The notes beneath the pieces were generated by a model. It had not been told where the DNA came from and ran no database searches. It saw only the letters and a program-made list of their open reading frames with translations. Both the position numbers and the translations under genes were made by a program. A DNA stretch of 64,000 nt from Bacillus sp. E(2018) (lineage in GTDB: Bacteria; Bacillota; Bacilli; Bacillales; Fictibacillaceae): contig NZ_SCOL01000001.1 of the NCBI RefSeq assembly GCF_005503015.1, forward strand, positions 2,108,001-2,172,000, given 5' to 3'. Numbering within the stretch: the stretch's first letter is position 1; each line of letters opens with the position of its first letter. This document shows, piece by piece, positions 16,640-24,661 of this stretch.

Positions 16640-17425
16640 TTAGTCTTTTCCATTATCTTTCATCCCTGGTGATGGACTGCTCTTTCCAGGTTGAACACTT
16701 GGACTTTGTTTTGAATCTTTTTGCTGCATTTCTTGTTTAGGTGCTTGTGGTGCTTGTGGTGTCTCACCTTTTTGTTCTTCCATCTGCTTTGGTGCTTCTT
16801 GCTCTTGGCCTTCTTCTTGTTGACTCTGTTGTTGTTCTTGTTGCTGACCTTCACCTTGTTCAATTTGACCTGCTCCGCCACCTTGGCCAGCACCGCCACC
16901 TTGACCTGCACCGCCACCTTGACCTGCTCCGCCGCCTTGACCTGCTCCGCCGCCTTGACCTGCTCCGCCGCCTTGACCTGCTCCGCCGCCTTGACCTGCT
17001 CCGCCGCCTTGACCTGCTCCGCCGCCTTGGCCTGCTCCGCCGCCTTGACCTGCTCCGCCGCCTTGACCTGCTCCGCCGCCTTGACCTGCTCCGCCGCCTT
17101 GACGAACTTTAGGTAATTTTAATGAAGAATAAGCATAAAGAATAGATTGATACGTACGTGCATCAACTGATCCTGTCACAGGTAGTCCATGACTCTTTTG
17201 AAAATACTTAACACCTTTTACTGTTGATGCGTTATAGTAACCATTTATTTTTCCAGAATAACTGCCTAAAGATTTTAACATCGATTGAATCGCATAGACA
17301 TCCGGACCTTTTGCATTTTTCCCAACTGCAGAAGCAGCGTTTGTAGTACCTAAAAGTAGAGCTAATGCCAAAACAAAAGCACTAACATACTTCGTAATAT
17401 TTTTTGCGTTCTTTTGCCAATACAT
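16640..17425 (-). CDS. secreted peptidoglycan-binding protein with (GGGAGQ)13 linker
   Basis: A 261-residue protein. Residues 1-33 are a signal peptide (ALALLLGTTNAASA). Residues about 34-98 form a PG_binding_1 domain (PDVYAIQSMLKSLGSYSGKINGYY, split here for length; then FQKSHGLPVTGSVDARTY). Residues 109-187 are thirteen exact six-residue glycine-rich repeats. The tail is Gln/Glu-rich, then Pro/Lys-rich (QAPKQEMQQK). It probably sits in the cell wall, with the repeat as a flexible spacer. No catalytic domain is present. The start has AAGGAGATG. It has its own terminator. Confidence 0.85.
   Translation of the reverse strand: MYWQKNAKNITKYVSAFVLALALLLGTTNAASAVGKNAKGPDVYAIQSMLKSLGSYSGKINGYYNASTVKGVKYFQKSHGLPVTGSVDARTYQSILYAYSSLKLPKVRQGGGAGQGGGAGQGGGAGQGGGAGQGGGAGQGGGAGQGGGAGQGGGAGQGGGAGQGGGAGQGGGAGQGGGAGQGGGAGQIEQGEGQQQEQQQSQQEEGQEQEAPKQMEEQKGETPQAPQAPKQEMQQKDSKQSPSVQPGKSSPSPGMKDNGKD
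16867..17100 (-). repeat. 13 x 18-bp tandem coding repeat
   Basis: Thirteen 18-bp units encode GGGAGQ. Most of the central units are identical at the DNA level, with variants only near the 3' end of the gene, so copy number is likely to vary between strains by slippage. Confidence 0.93.
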
Positions 17426-17532
17426 CTTGTGACATCTCCTTATTACTTTATTGTTGTAACGTTTTTTAATTTTTCCTAAAATACATTTTTTATGTCGGAT
17501 TTTCGCTCAAAAAATTTAAGCAAAAAAATAAA

Positions 17533-17554
17533 CCTGAATCTGTTAAGATTCAGG
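17533..17554 (-). terminator. terminator of the dioxygenase gene
   Basis: The stem CCTGAATC / GATTCAGG is followed on the minus strand by TTTATTTTTTT. Confidence 0.88.
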
Positions 17555-17565
17555 CCATAGAAAGA

Positions 17566-18540
17566 TTATTGTTTTGTATCAAGAGGTTTTAATTTCGCTT
17601 CTATCTCTTCACGATGTGGTTCTAAGAACGGAGGAAGTGCAAGTGATTCACCGAGATGTTCAATATCTTCGTCCGTATCAAATCCAGGACCATCTGTAGC
17701 AAGCTCAAAAAGAATGCGGTTCGGTTCACGAAAATAGAGAGATTTAAAATAAAAACGATCTACAAATCCAGAATTCGGAAACCTAGATGTTTTTACTTTT
17801 TCAATCCATTCATGTAGTTCATCTTCATTATCCACACGAAAGGCAACATGGTGGACTCCACCTCGACCAAGTCGTTCTTGGGGAAGGTCATTTCGTTCTT
17901 CTACATGAATCTCTGCACCACTTCCCCCTTCACCTGTTTCTAACACAATAATTTCAGGTTGACCTGCCACTTCTGGTGCATAGCTTCCGATTTTCTTAAA
18001 ACCTAATAGTTCTGTTAGCACTTCTACAGTTGGTTCAGCCGATGGCACAGTTAACCTTACAGGTCCAAGCCCAACGACTGCATACTCTTGTGGTGTTGTG
18101 CTTTTGCTCCACGGCTGGCCTCCAGCAACACCTTTGTTGTTTTCGTCAGAAACTAAAATCATTCTTTGACCTTCTGGATCTCTAAAGGCCAACGTGTTAC
18201 GGCCTGCACGTTTCATAATATCTTCTGCTTCAATACCATGTTCTTTTAAACGATCTTTCCAAAAGCGAAGTGCATCATCATTTTTTACTCGAAGGGAGAT
18301 AGCTGAAATACTGTTGTTACCATCATGGTTTCTTCCGGCCATCGGAATTTCAAAAAACGTAAGCTCTGTTCCTGGATTCCCCTTTTCATCACCGTAAAAC
18401 AAATGATAAACACTTGTGTCATCCTGATTTACTGTTTTTTTGATCAGCCTTAAACCCATTACTTCTGTATAAAATCTAAAGTTTTCGGGAGCTTTTGCAG
18501 TTAACGCGGAAACATGGTGAATTCCTTTAAGTTTCATCAT
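17566..18540 (-). CDS. ring-cleaving (extradiol-type) dioxygenase, MhqO/MhqA-like VOC protein
   Basis: A 324-residue double-module VOC protein. Module one begins KLKGIHHVSALTAKAPENFRFYT and module two VGLGPVRLTVPSAEPTVEVL; GRGGVHHVAFRVDNEDELHEW and ILFELATDGPGFDTDED supply metal ligands (two His and one Glu, by family pattern). Family members in B. subtilis are induced by catechol and quinone stress. No MhqR-like regulator is adjacent and I see no clear MhqR palindrome upstream. Two adjacent ATG codons are possible starts; the second has better spacing to GAGGG. It is monocistronic. Confidence 0.85.
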   Translation of the reverse strand: MMKLKGIHHVSALTAKAPENFRFYTEVMGLRLIKKTVNQDDTSVYHLFYGDEKGNPGTELTFFEIPMAGRNHDGNNSISAISLRVKNDDALRFWKDRLKEHGIEAEDIMKRAGRNTLAFRDPEGQRMILVSDENNKGVAGGQPWSKSTTPQEYAVVGLGPVRLTVPSAEPTVEVLTELLGFKKIGSYAPEVAGQPEIIVLETGEGGSGAEIHVEERNDLPQERLGRGGVHHVAFRVDNEDELHEWIEKVKTSRFPNSGFVDRFYFKSLYFREPNRILFELATDGPGFDTDEDIEHLGESLALPPFLEPHREEIEAKLKPLDTKQ

Positions 18541-18650
18541 TATCCCTCTTCCATTCCATTTTCTTTTATTATCTCCCTTTGCTTAGAAAATGCCCAATAA
18601 AAAGCTTTGTGTACATATGAATGCTGTTAACTCACGGTGACGAAAAAGAA

Positions 18651-18669
18651 ACTCCTTATAAAAAGGAGT
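18651..18669 (-). terminator. terminator of the ergothioneine operon
   Basis: The stem ACTCCTT / AAGGAGT is followed on the minus strand by TTCTTTTTCG. Confidence 0.8.
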
Positions 18670-18692
18670 CTCTGTAGTCTCAAGTTTTAATT

Positions 18693-19658
18693 CTATTCTA
18701 CTTCCAAATAGTGCATACTGAACCAGTTCTTATCATCACACCACACTTTTTTCGGTGTGAATCCACATTGTCTCGCCATATGTTGAAACTCTTGAATCGT
18801 AAACTTATAGGAATTCTCAGTGTGAATGGTCTCACCTTCAGTAAAGGAGATTTTTTCATTACCAATGGTGATCGTATGATTTACAAGGCTCACAAGGTGC
18901 ATTTCAATTCTTCCCTTTTCTGCATGATAAAAAGCATGATGTTTAAATTTCTCAAGATTAAAGTTTGCCAAAAGTTCTCTATTCAAACGGTTTAATAAGT
19001 TTGTATTGAATTGACTTGTAATCCCTTTATTATCATTGTAAGCCGCATTCAATACAGCAGGATCTTTTTTCATATCTACTCCGATCAACAAACCGCCTTT
19101 TGGCCGAAGAAAATTTGCTGTCATCTTTAAAAATTTCATTCTTTCCTCAGGCTCAAAGTTCCCAATCGTAGATCCCGGAAAGAACACCGCTTTGCGTTTA
19201 GATTTAAGATCAGGCACCTCAAACTTATCCGTATAATCCGCAGACACCGCATGTACGTCTAGATGAGGATATTCAATTGACAGAGCTCGTGCGGATTGAT
19301 ACAGAAAATCTTTAGAGATATCAATTGGTACATATTCTTTAAGTTCAGGCATCGCTTCAAGAAGCGTCCTAACTTTTTCACTGCTGCCGCTTCCAAACTC
19401 TACGAGTGCCGTATCCCTTCCAATTGCGTGAGCCATTTCATCTTTACATTTATTTAAGATTAAAAGTTCTGTTCGTGTCGGATAATATTCTTTGAGCATC
19501 GTAATCGCTTCAAACAGTTCCGAACCTTTTTTATCATAAAAATACTTAGGGGAAATAAATTTTTTCTCTTGTTGCAGTCCATGAAGTACTTCACTATACA
19601 TGTCTGTTTCAGGTTCGTTTCCGATGTGATAATGAACGTTCGATCTTATCGTTTTCAT
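18693..19658 (-). CDS. egtD: L-histidine N-alpha-methyltransferase (EgtD)
   Basis: A 321-residue SAM-dependent enzyme that trimethylates histidine to hercynine, the first step of ergothioneine synthesis. The SAM loop is VEFGSGSSEKV (residues 86-96). Other family marks are SPKYFYDKKGSELFEAIT near the N-terminus, PIDISKDFL, and FFPGSTIGNFEPEE. The ATG at 19658 overlaps the egtB stop codon as ATGA and has GGGGGAT upstream, so the two are translationally coupled. The protein is full length. EgtD is rare in classical Bacillus, so this operon may have been acquired. Confidence 0.9.
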   Translation of the reverse strand: MKTIRSNVHYHIGNEPETDMYSEVLHGLQQEKKFISPKYFYDKKGSELFEAITMLKEYYPTRTELLILNKCKDEMAHAIGRDTALVEFGSGSSEKVRTLLEAMPELKEYVPIDISKDFLYQSARALSIEYPHLDVHAVSADYTDKFEVPDLKSKRKAVFFPGSTIGNFEPEERMKFLKMTANFLRPKGGLLIGVDMKKDPAVLNAAYNDNKGITSQFNTNLLNRLNRELLANFNLEKFKHHAFYHAEKGRIEMHLVSLVNHTITIGNEKISFTEGETIHTENSYKFTIQEFQHMARQCGFTPKKVWCDDKNWFSMHYLEVE

Positions 19659-20938
19659 GTAATATCCCCCGCTAAGCGAATGCCGCTGAACTGCCATCTT
19701 TTATCGGCTTGAAAAAAGTTGCGATAAGTAGGTCGAATATGCCATTTAGATGTTGCACATGATCCACCTCGCAAAACGATCTGATTGCACATGAATTTTG
19801 CATTATATTCACCGAGCGCACCTTCGAGCGGTTTACTCTCCGGATAGGATGTGTACGGGCTGCTGGTCCATTCCCAAACATCTCCGAAAGCTTTCTTGAT
19901 CGGTGATTTTGAATAAGATTCACCCACTATTGGATGAAACGATTCTTCTTCAACAAAATTCCCCTCTATGGGGAGAGGACTCATCGCATGTTCCCACTCT
20001 GCTTCTGTTGGCAACCTTTTTCCGCTCCACCTAGCAAACGCATCCGCCTCATAAAAACTTACATGGCAAACAGGTTCATCAAGATTTAATTTCTTTTCAC
20101 CTGTCAATGTGAACGTATACCAGCCATCCTCACATTTACGCCAATAAAGAGGATGTTTCCATTTTTCCTTTTTAACGGTTGCCCAGCCATCCGACAACCA
20201 ATGCTCAGGCTGCTCATATCCCCCTGCTTCTATAAAAGAAAGATATTCTCCATTCGTGACAGGATGGGAAGATATCTCGTAAGCATTCAGCCAAACCTTG
20301 TGACGTGGCCGTTCATTATCAAAAGAGAACCCAGCTCCTTTAAAACCAATTTCTACGAGTCCTCCTTCAATCTTAATTTCAGTGACTTGCGATTTTTGCT
20401 CAGAATTTGTGTGATCAGGTGAAGAAGAAGATTCTGTGTACGAAGGTAGTAAAGGATTGCAGCTAAAATTATATTTTACATCTGTTAAAAGAAGTTCCTG
20501 GTGCTGCTGTTCGTGTTGAAGACCGATCTCAATCAGATCCTCAATCTCTTTTGGAAGCTGGTCTCCGTAGTTCTTAAGAAGACTCAAGATTTCTGTGTTT
20601 ACATAATCGCGATACGCATACACTTCATCCATCGATGGCCTGGAAAGCACACCTCTTGAATGTCTGGGATGATAAGAGCCAATCGTTTCATAATAGGAAT
20701 TGAAAAGATAATCAAACTTTTGATTAAAAGGAACATAGGAGGGATTCTTTTCTCTTAGGATGAATCGTTCAAAAAACCATGTCGTATGTGCTAAATGCCA
20801 CTTTGGTGGACTCACATCTGGCATTGCCTGAATGATCGTATCTTCATTTTGAAGTTTTGATGCTAGTTTTTCAGATAATGATCTGATTCCACGGAATTGC
20901 TCTATTAATCGTTCTACCGCTACCTGATCGATTGCCAT
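19655..20938 (-). CDS. egtB: ergothioneine-type sulfoxide synthase (EgtB)
   Basis: A 427-residue non-haem iron enzyme that joins a sulfur donor to hercynine with oxygen. The N-terminal DinB-like domain has WHLAHTTWFFE (H48, H51) and QHEQQHQELL (H142, H146); by analogy with mycobacterial EgtB, H51, H142 and H146 are the probable iron ligands. The C-terminal FGE-sulfatase domain starts near residue 195 and contains PVTNGEYLSFIEAGGY, VSFYEADAFARWSGKRLPTEAEWE and LRGGSCATSKWHIRPTYRNFF. No gamma-glutamylcysteine ligase (EgtA) or amidase (EgtC) is present, which fits enzymes that use cysteine directly. A YY pair (82-83) lies where such enzymes carry active-site tyrosines; this alignment is by eye. 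Confidence 0.9.
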   Translation of the reverse strand: MAIDQVAVERLIEQFRGIRSLSEKLASKLQNEDTIIQAMPDVSPPKWHLAHTTWFFERFILREKNPSYVPFNQKFDYLFNSYYETIGSYHPRHSRGVLSRPSMDEVYAYRDYVNTEILSLLKNYGDQLPKEIEDLIEIGLQHEQQHQELLLTDVKYNFSCNPLLPSYTESSSSPDHTNSEQKSQVTEIKIEGGLVEIGFKGAGFSFDNERPRHKVWLNAYEISSHPVTNGEYLSFIEAGGYEQPEHWLSDGWATVKKEKWKHPLYWRKCEDGWYTFTLTGEKKLNLDEPVCHVSFYEADAFARWSGKRLPTEAEWEHAMSPLPIEGNFVEEESFHPIVGESYSKSPIKKAFGDVWEWTSSPYTSYPESKPLEGALGEYNAKFMCNQIVLRGGSCATSKWHIRPTYRNFFQADKRWQFSGIRLAGDIT

Positions 20939-20954
20939 AAATATCCTCCCTTTG

Positions 20955-21584
20955 TTAGCTGTTGCTTTTTACCACATTGCCTTCAGTTGGAATAGGATGT
21001 GCTTTTAATAACTTTGCAAAGTGAATCAGATTGTACGTCATTATTTTATTGTGCTGCATCGTAAAATCGTTTTTGTTGCCTTCCGCCTCTATATAGGAAG
21101 GCCCTGGACCTGCTTCACCAACCCAATATGTATCCACATTTGGCGGTAAGGTGAAACCAATATGAGACAAGCCGTACAGAATAGAAGCACTCGCGTGTTT
21201 CGCTCCATCTTCATTACCTGTCACAACAACACCTGCCACCTTGTTATAAAATATATATTGGCCATTCTCATTCGTCATACCACTCGCGCCGTATAGCCGC
21301 TCGATCGCTTGTGTAGCAAGGCTGCTCTTTTCACCAAGCCAGAGCGGCGTTCCGATGATGAGGATATCAGCCTTTTTCACTTTTTCAAAAATCTCTGGCC
21401 ACTCGTCACCCTCTCCTTCATCTGCCGAAACGCCGTAAGCGATTCTGTAATCAGCAAGCCTTACCATTTCTGTATCTATGTTGTTCTTATTAAAAATATG
21501 CACCGCTTCGTTCATTAAGCTTTCCGTATTGGAGACTTCTTCACCACTTTTAAGAGAGGCATTAAGTAGAAGAGCTTTAATCAT
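20955..21584 (-). CDS. flavodoxin-like NAD(P)H:FMN oxidoreductase
   Basis: A 209-residue flavodoxin-fold reductase: KALLLNASLKSGEE at the N-terminus (phosphate loop), ADILIIGTPLWLGEKSSLATQAIERL (flavin loop with TPLW), and GVVVTGNEDGAKHASASILYGL. It is the first gene of the operon, 16 bp before egtB. EgtB itself needs electrons only for priming its iron, so the reductase may supply reductant, recycle oxidised ergothioneine, or be co-regulated by oxidative stress. That role is inference. Confidence 0.82.
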   Translation of the reverse strand: MIKALLLNASLKSGEEVSNTESLMNEAVHIFNKNNIDTEMVRLADYRIAYGVSADEGEGDEWPEIFEKVKKADILIIGTPLWLGEKSSLATQAIERLYGASGMTNENGQYIFYNKVAGVVVTGNEDGAKHASASILYGLSHIGFTLPPNVDTYWVGEAGPGPSYIEAEGNKNDFTMQHNKIMTYNLIHFAKLLKAHPIPTEGNVVKSNS

Positions 21585-21816
21585 AAGCTTGTCCTCCTGT
21601 TAAAAACCATATTAAAGTATAAATAGCCGAAAATTAGAAAATTAAAACAATTTACACGAATTCTTAATATGGCGTGCATAAAACGATTGAAAATTAATAG
21701 GTTTATCTGTTCAGTGAACTGCGTGGGAATATCCATATTGTCTGAGAAGGACAATTGCAGGTGTAGTGTTTCTGTGGAAAGCACATCTTTAGAATAGTTG
21801 TTTCTTGGGTGGGTTA

Positions 21817-21933
21817 TTAAATTTTAGTCGCCGGTAATTAAGCCGGAAATGCTATTAATTAAGTTTAAAACAAAAAAATTAAGTCTATTTCAGCTACAAT
21901 TAAGTCAAAACCGAAAAATATAGGCCGTTCGAC
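21817..21933 (-). repeat. phased short-core array B (20-21-bp period)
   Basis: On the minus strand, GTCGAA (21933-21928) is followed after four bases by CTATAT, then four CTTAAT cores and one TTTAAT. On the plus strand the TTAA-type cores start at 21817, 21838, 21859, 21879 and 21900, with TATAGG at 21919, so spacing is 21, 21, 20, 21 and about 20 bp. It lies between DUF3817 and the egt operon in a 425-bp gap without a gene; the rest of that gap (21585-21816) shows nothing I can support. Confidence 0.7.
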
Positions 21934-21975
21934 AAATGCTGACACACCCTCTCTACCTTTTACCTTACAAAAAAG

Positions 21976-22002
21976 AGAGCCTCGTAAAAGAAGGCTCCCT
22001 CA
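21976..22002 (-). terminator. terminator of the DUF3817 gene
   Basis: GAGCCT / AGGCTC extended by GAG/CTC is followed on the minus strand by TCTTTTTTG. Confidence 0.8.
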
Positions 22003-22009
22003 AACAGTA

Positions 22010-22291
22010 TTAATCTTTTAAAAACTTCCTGTCAAAAATAAAAGGTCCGAATGGCAGTACAGAAGATACGAGTGCCAAGAAAGCACGCATGATCGGCCAT
22101 TTCTTCACGTTGTACACATACAAAATCACTAGAATATAAAGAACGAACAATAGACCATGAAGAGCACCAACGATTGATACAGCCATCGGCTGATCTAAGA
22201 AATACTTCAACGGCATAGCGATGAAAAGAAGGATTAAGAACGAAGCCCCTTCAAGATACCCTACTGTTTTTAACGTTTTTATCGGATTCAT
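22010..22291 (-). CDS. DUF3817 membrane protein
   Basis: A 93-residue protein with three transmembrane helices (about residues 12-28, 38-60 and 66-84). The segments LKTVGYLEGASFLILLFIAMPLKY and SIVGALHGLLFVLYILV are typical of DUF3817, named YdzA-like in Bacillus. Its function is unknown. ATG 22291 has GGAGGT ten bases upstream; an in-frame ATG eight codons earlier would start in front of that site. Confidence 0.8.
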   Translation of the reverse strand: MNPIKTLKTVGYLEGASFLILLFIAMPLKYFLDQPMAVSIVGALHGLLFVLYILVILYVYNVKKWPIMRAFLALVSSVLPFGPFIFDRKFLKD

Positions 22292-22400
22292 AAATGAATA
22301 TACCTCCATTATCACATAATGACGATTCTATCTTTAGTTTTATCATAAGTATGTAGAAGTTAGACTTCCAAACCATAACTATTGTGTGAACAAATTCAAA

Positions 22401-22436
22401 GAAAAATAGTTGGGGTCAGACCCCCAACTATTTTTC
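22401..22436 (-). terminator. 15-bp perfect hairpin, terminator of the PepSY-SCO unit
   Basis: GAAAAATAGTTGGGG (22401-22415) pairs exactly with 22422-22436 around a TCAGAC loop. On the minus strand it ends in TATTTTTCTTTG, so it can terminate the SCO gene. The GGGGTCAGACCCC heart resembles the GGGACTGTCCC palindrome before the DHA2 exporter and may belong to a dispersed palindrome family. Confidence 0.75.
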
Positions 22437-22501
22437 TTTTCCTTAGCTTTCCTTTATCCACTAGCGTGTTTGCTCTATTTCCACTACAAAATCATACTGG
22501 T

Positions 22502-23146
22502 TTACTTTTTCAGTCTATTTTTCATATCTGCAATTATCTCTTCGTAAGGTGTATTCTCTACTCCATCATATCTAGAAACAACTTTTCCTTCTTGATCCAC
22601 TAGGAAAAAAGCTGATGCATGGATGAATTGATCTGAGTTAGGATCAGCCACTACAGGTGTTTTGAATGAATCTCTTGCTAACTGTTCGATCTGCTTTTCT
22701 TCATAGCCACCGAGAAAGTGCCAGTTCGAAAAGTCTGCGTCATAGTTTTCACCAAATTTCTTCAATGCCTCCGCATTATCTCTTTTTGGATCGATAGAGA
22801 AGGAAACAAATTCTACATCAATCTTCTCTTCTTTTGCCATACCTTGCAGTTTAGCCATATGTGCAGTCATCGGCGGGCAAACTGTTGTGCAATTGGTGAA
22901 GATAAAATTCGCCATCCACACTTTACCTTTTAAATCTTCCAATCCAAACTCAGCCTCGTTTTGGTCTTTAAAAGAAAACGACTGAACGTCCCAGTCTAAT
23001 GACTGAGACGTTTCCTTATTGCTTTCGCTATTGTGTTGTTCATGGTTCTTATGATTTTCGTGCTCGTCCTTTGATCCACCTGAACCGCATGCTGATAGGA
23101 TTCCCATCGTTAGCACTAGACCCAAAATTAACAGAATTCTTTTCAT
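22502..23146 (-). CDS. SCO1/SenC-family lipoprotein
   Basis: A 214-residue lipoprotein of the outer face of the membrane. The lipobox LSAC places lipidated cysteine at C20. A His-rich stretch follows (HENHKNHEQH, residues 29-38). The thioredoxin-like domain has the copper-binding pair TNCTTVCPP (C86, C90) and the third ligand H176 in QFIHASAFF. SCO proteins deliver copper to, or keep reduced, the CuA site of cytochrome oxidase. Here the gene lies 22 bp downstream of a PepSY membrane protein and not in a ctaCDE cluster, so it may serve a separate copper or redox task. Confidence 0.9.
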   Translation of the reverse strand: MKRILLILGLVLTMGILSACGSGGSKDEHENHKNHEQHNSESNKETSQSLDWDVQSFSFKDQNEAEFGLEDLKGKVWMANFIFTNCTTVCPPMTAHMAKLQGMAKEEKIDVEFVSFSIDPKRDNAEALKKFGENYDADFSNWHFLGGYEEKQIEQLARDSFKTPVVADPNSDQFIHASAFFLVDQEGKVVSRYDGVENTPYEEIIADMKNRLKK

Positions 23147-23168
23147 TTTTCCTTCACCTCTAAAAATT

Positions 23169-24542
23169 TTATGACAGCCATGCTTGAAGCGGTTTTACTC
23201 GTGGTATGACAAAGCGATCTAATAAGAATACGAAAACGAAAGATATACCTGCGAGTGGCATAACAATACCTGTTATAATCATGAGAATGATGATCCACGG
23301 TTTTAGCTTCTTGTCCGATTTTTTAGGTACTCCTAATTTCCCAGAAGGTTTACGCTTCTTCCACATGATCAGTGAGAAGATGATGATTGCTACTAAACCA
23401 AGAGCAGCTATTGCTCCTAAAAGCTGATTAGCCAGACCAAAGTAATGACCTTCATGGAGCGCGATTCCAATCGAAATGGCTTTAGCCATCCACCCGTAAT
23501 CACTAAACCTTATGTCTTCTACAATTTCTCCGTTATACTGGTTAAAATAAACCGTCGCTTCATTTTCCGGTTTATCTCTTGAAGACGCAACCGTAAATAC
23601 GCCATCTTCTCCTGCTGGCATTGAAATCGTGTAAGGCTTCTGGATCTTGTTCTCTTGTGCTAGGTACATCACTTGATCAACAGAGAGTGATCCGTCGTCT
23701 TTTTTTGATGCAGGAGCAGGGTTGTTCTCTGTTGCCCATGGAATATCTTCTGCAATCTCATCTGTTGTCTTTTCTGCTGTTGGCGCCATGAATGCATAAG
23801 TTGGATAACCTGCATTTGCATTCGTCGTCAACTTGTTGATCTGTTCTCCCATCACACCTGACCATGGAAGCCCTGTAACGATAAGAATTAAAATCATCAA
23901 CGACAGCCAGAACGCTGTCACTGCGTGAAGATCTCTCCAGAATAGGCGACCATTCTTTCTCAAACGTGGAAAGATCGTCCCCATGAAAGTCTTCTTGTTT
24001 CTTGGCCACCAGATGTATAGACCCGTTATCAATATGATGATCGTCCAACATGCGGCCAGTTCAACAAATCTATTGATGAACGTTCCCCCAACAATCCATT
24101 CACTGTGAAGTTTAGCGACAACGTTTTTGAAATGATCCTCATCAAGTATCGTACCTGTTATAGTCGCTGTGTATGGGTTTACATAAACCTGTGTAACAAC
24201 ATCATTTTGTATCACTTTTACTAAAGTAGCTCGATTATCTTCTTTCGGCAGTCTGACCGAACCGATTTCTGCATCAGGATACTTCGCTTGAACGTTATCA
24301 ATCTGCTGCGAGAGCGGAAGAGGTTGATCGCCTTTTTGAACAATGATCTTGTCTTTATAGATCATCGTTTCGATTTCAGCTTGGAACAAATATAATGCTC
24401 CACTAATAGCAAGTAAAATCAAAAAAGGTGCAAATATAATACCGCCATAAAAATGCCATCTCCAAAACGTCTGATAGAGACTGTTGGTTTTTTTTGAAGC
24501 ATTCTCGTTGTTTTCTGGTAACTTATAAGCTGTTGCTTGCAT
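23169..24542 (-). CDS. PepSY-associated transmembrane protein
   Basis: A 457-residue protein with four main helices: near residues 30-50 (GGIIFAPFLILLAISGALYLF), 185-205, 235-255 and 370-395, plus a last pair near 415-445. Two PepSY-like extracytoplasmic segments lie between them, and the pattern LHSEWIVGG...NRFVELAACWTIIILITGLYIWWP is typical of PepSY_TM proteins, some of which are iron or haem reductases. ATG 24542 is nine bases from AAGGAG. It forms a unit with the SCO gene and follows the two-component genes on the same strand, separated by two palindromes. Confidence 0.82.
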   Translation of the reverse strand: MQATAYKLPENNENASKKTNSLYQTFWRWHFYGGIIFAPFLILLAISGALYLFQAEIETMIYKDKIIVQKGDQPLPLSQQIDNVQAKYPDAEIGSVRLPKEDNRATLVKVIQNDVVTQVYVNPYTATITGTILDEDHFKNVVAKLHSEWIVGGTFINRFVELAACWTIIILITGLYIWWPRNKKTFMGTIFPRLRKNGRLFWRDLHAVTAFWLSLMILILIVTGLPWSGVMGEQINKLTTNANAGYPTYAFMAPTAEKTTDEIAEDIPWATENNPAPASKKDDGSLSVDQVMYLAQENKIQKPYTISMPAGEDGVFTVASSRDKPENEATVYFNQYNGEIVEDIRFSDYGWMAKAISIGIALHEGHYFGLANQLLGAIAALGLVAIIIFSLIMWKKRKPSGKLGVPKKSDKKLKPWIIILMIITGIVMPLAGISFVFVFLLDRFVIPRVKPLQAWLS

Positions 24543-24600
24543 ATTTATTTTCTCCTTATTCGTACTCAATATGGAAAAGTATAAACAACAAGCTGGAAAT

Positions 24601-24654
24601 GGTAATCACTCTAAAGGGTGATTACCAAAATAAAATTGTGTCAATTGTATGACA
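24601..24654. promoter_or_regulatory. two palindromes between response regulator and PepSY gene
   Basis: GGTAATCAC (24601-24609) and GTGATTACC (24618-24626) form a perfect 9-bp inverted repeat with an 8-bp spacer. A second one, TGTCA-N6-TGACA, lies at 24639-24654. Neither is followed by a T-run. They sit 60-110 bases before the PepSY start, where an operator for the neighbouring NarL-type regulator would be expected. Confidence 0.5.
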
Positions 24655-24661
24655 CTGGAAG

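Noticed and set aside
16721..17116. Open frames opposite the GGGAGQ repeat (Leu- or Cys/Ala/Leu-rich)
   Set aside because: Artefacts of the 18-bp repeat read on the other strand.
21581..21784. A 67-codon minus-strand frame before the flavodoxin-like gene
   Set aside because: AT-rich hydrophobic chance frame overlapping the next gene's start; no ribosome binding site.
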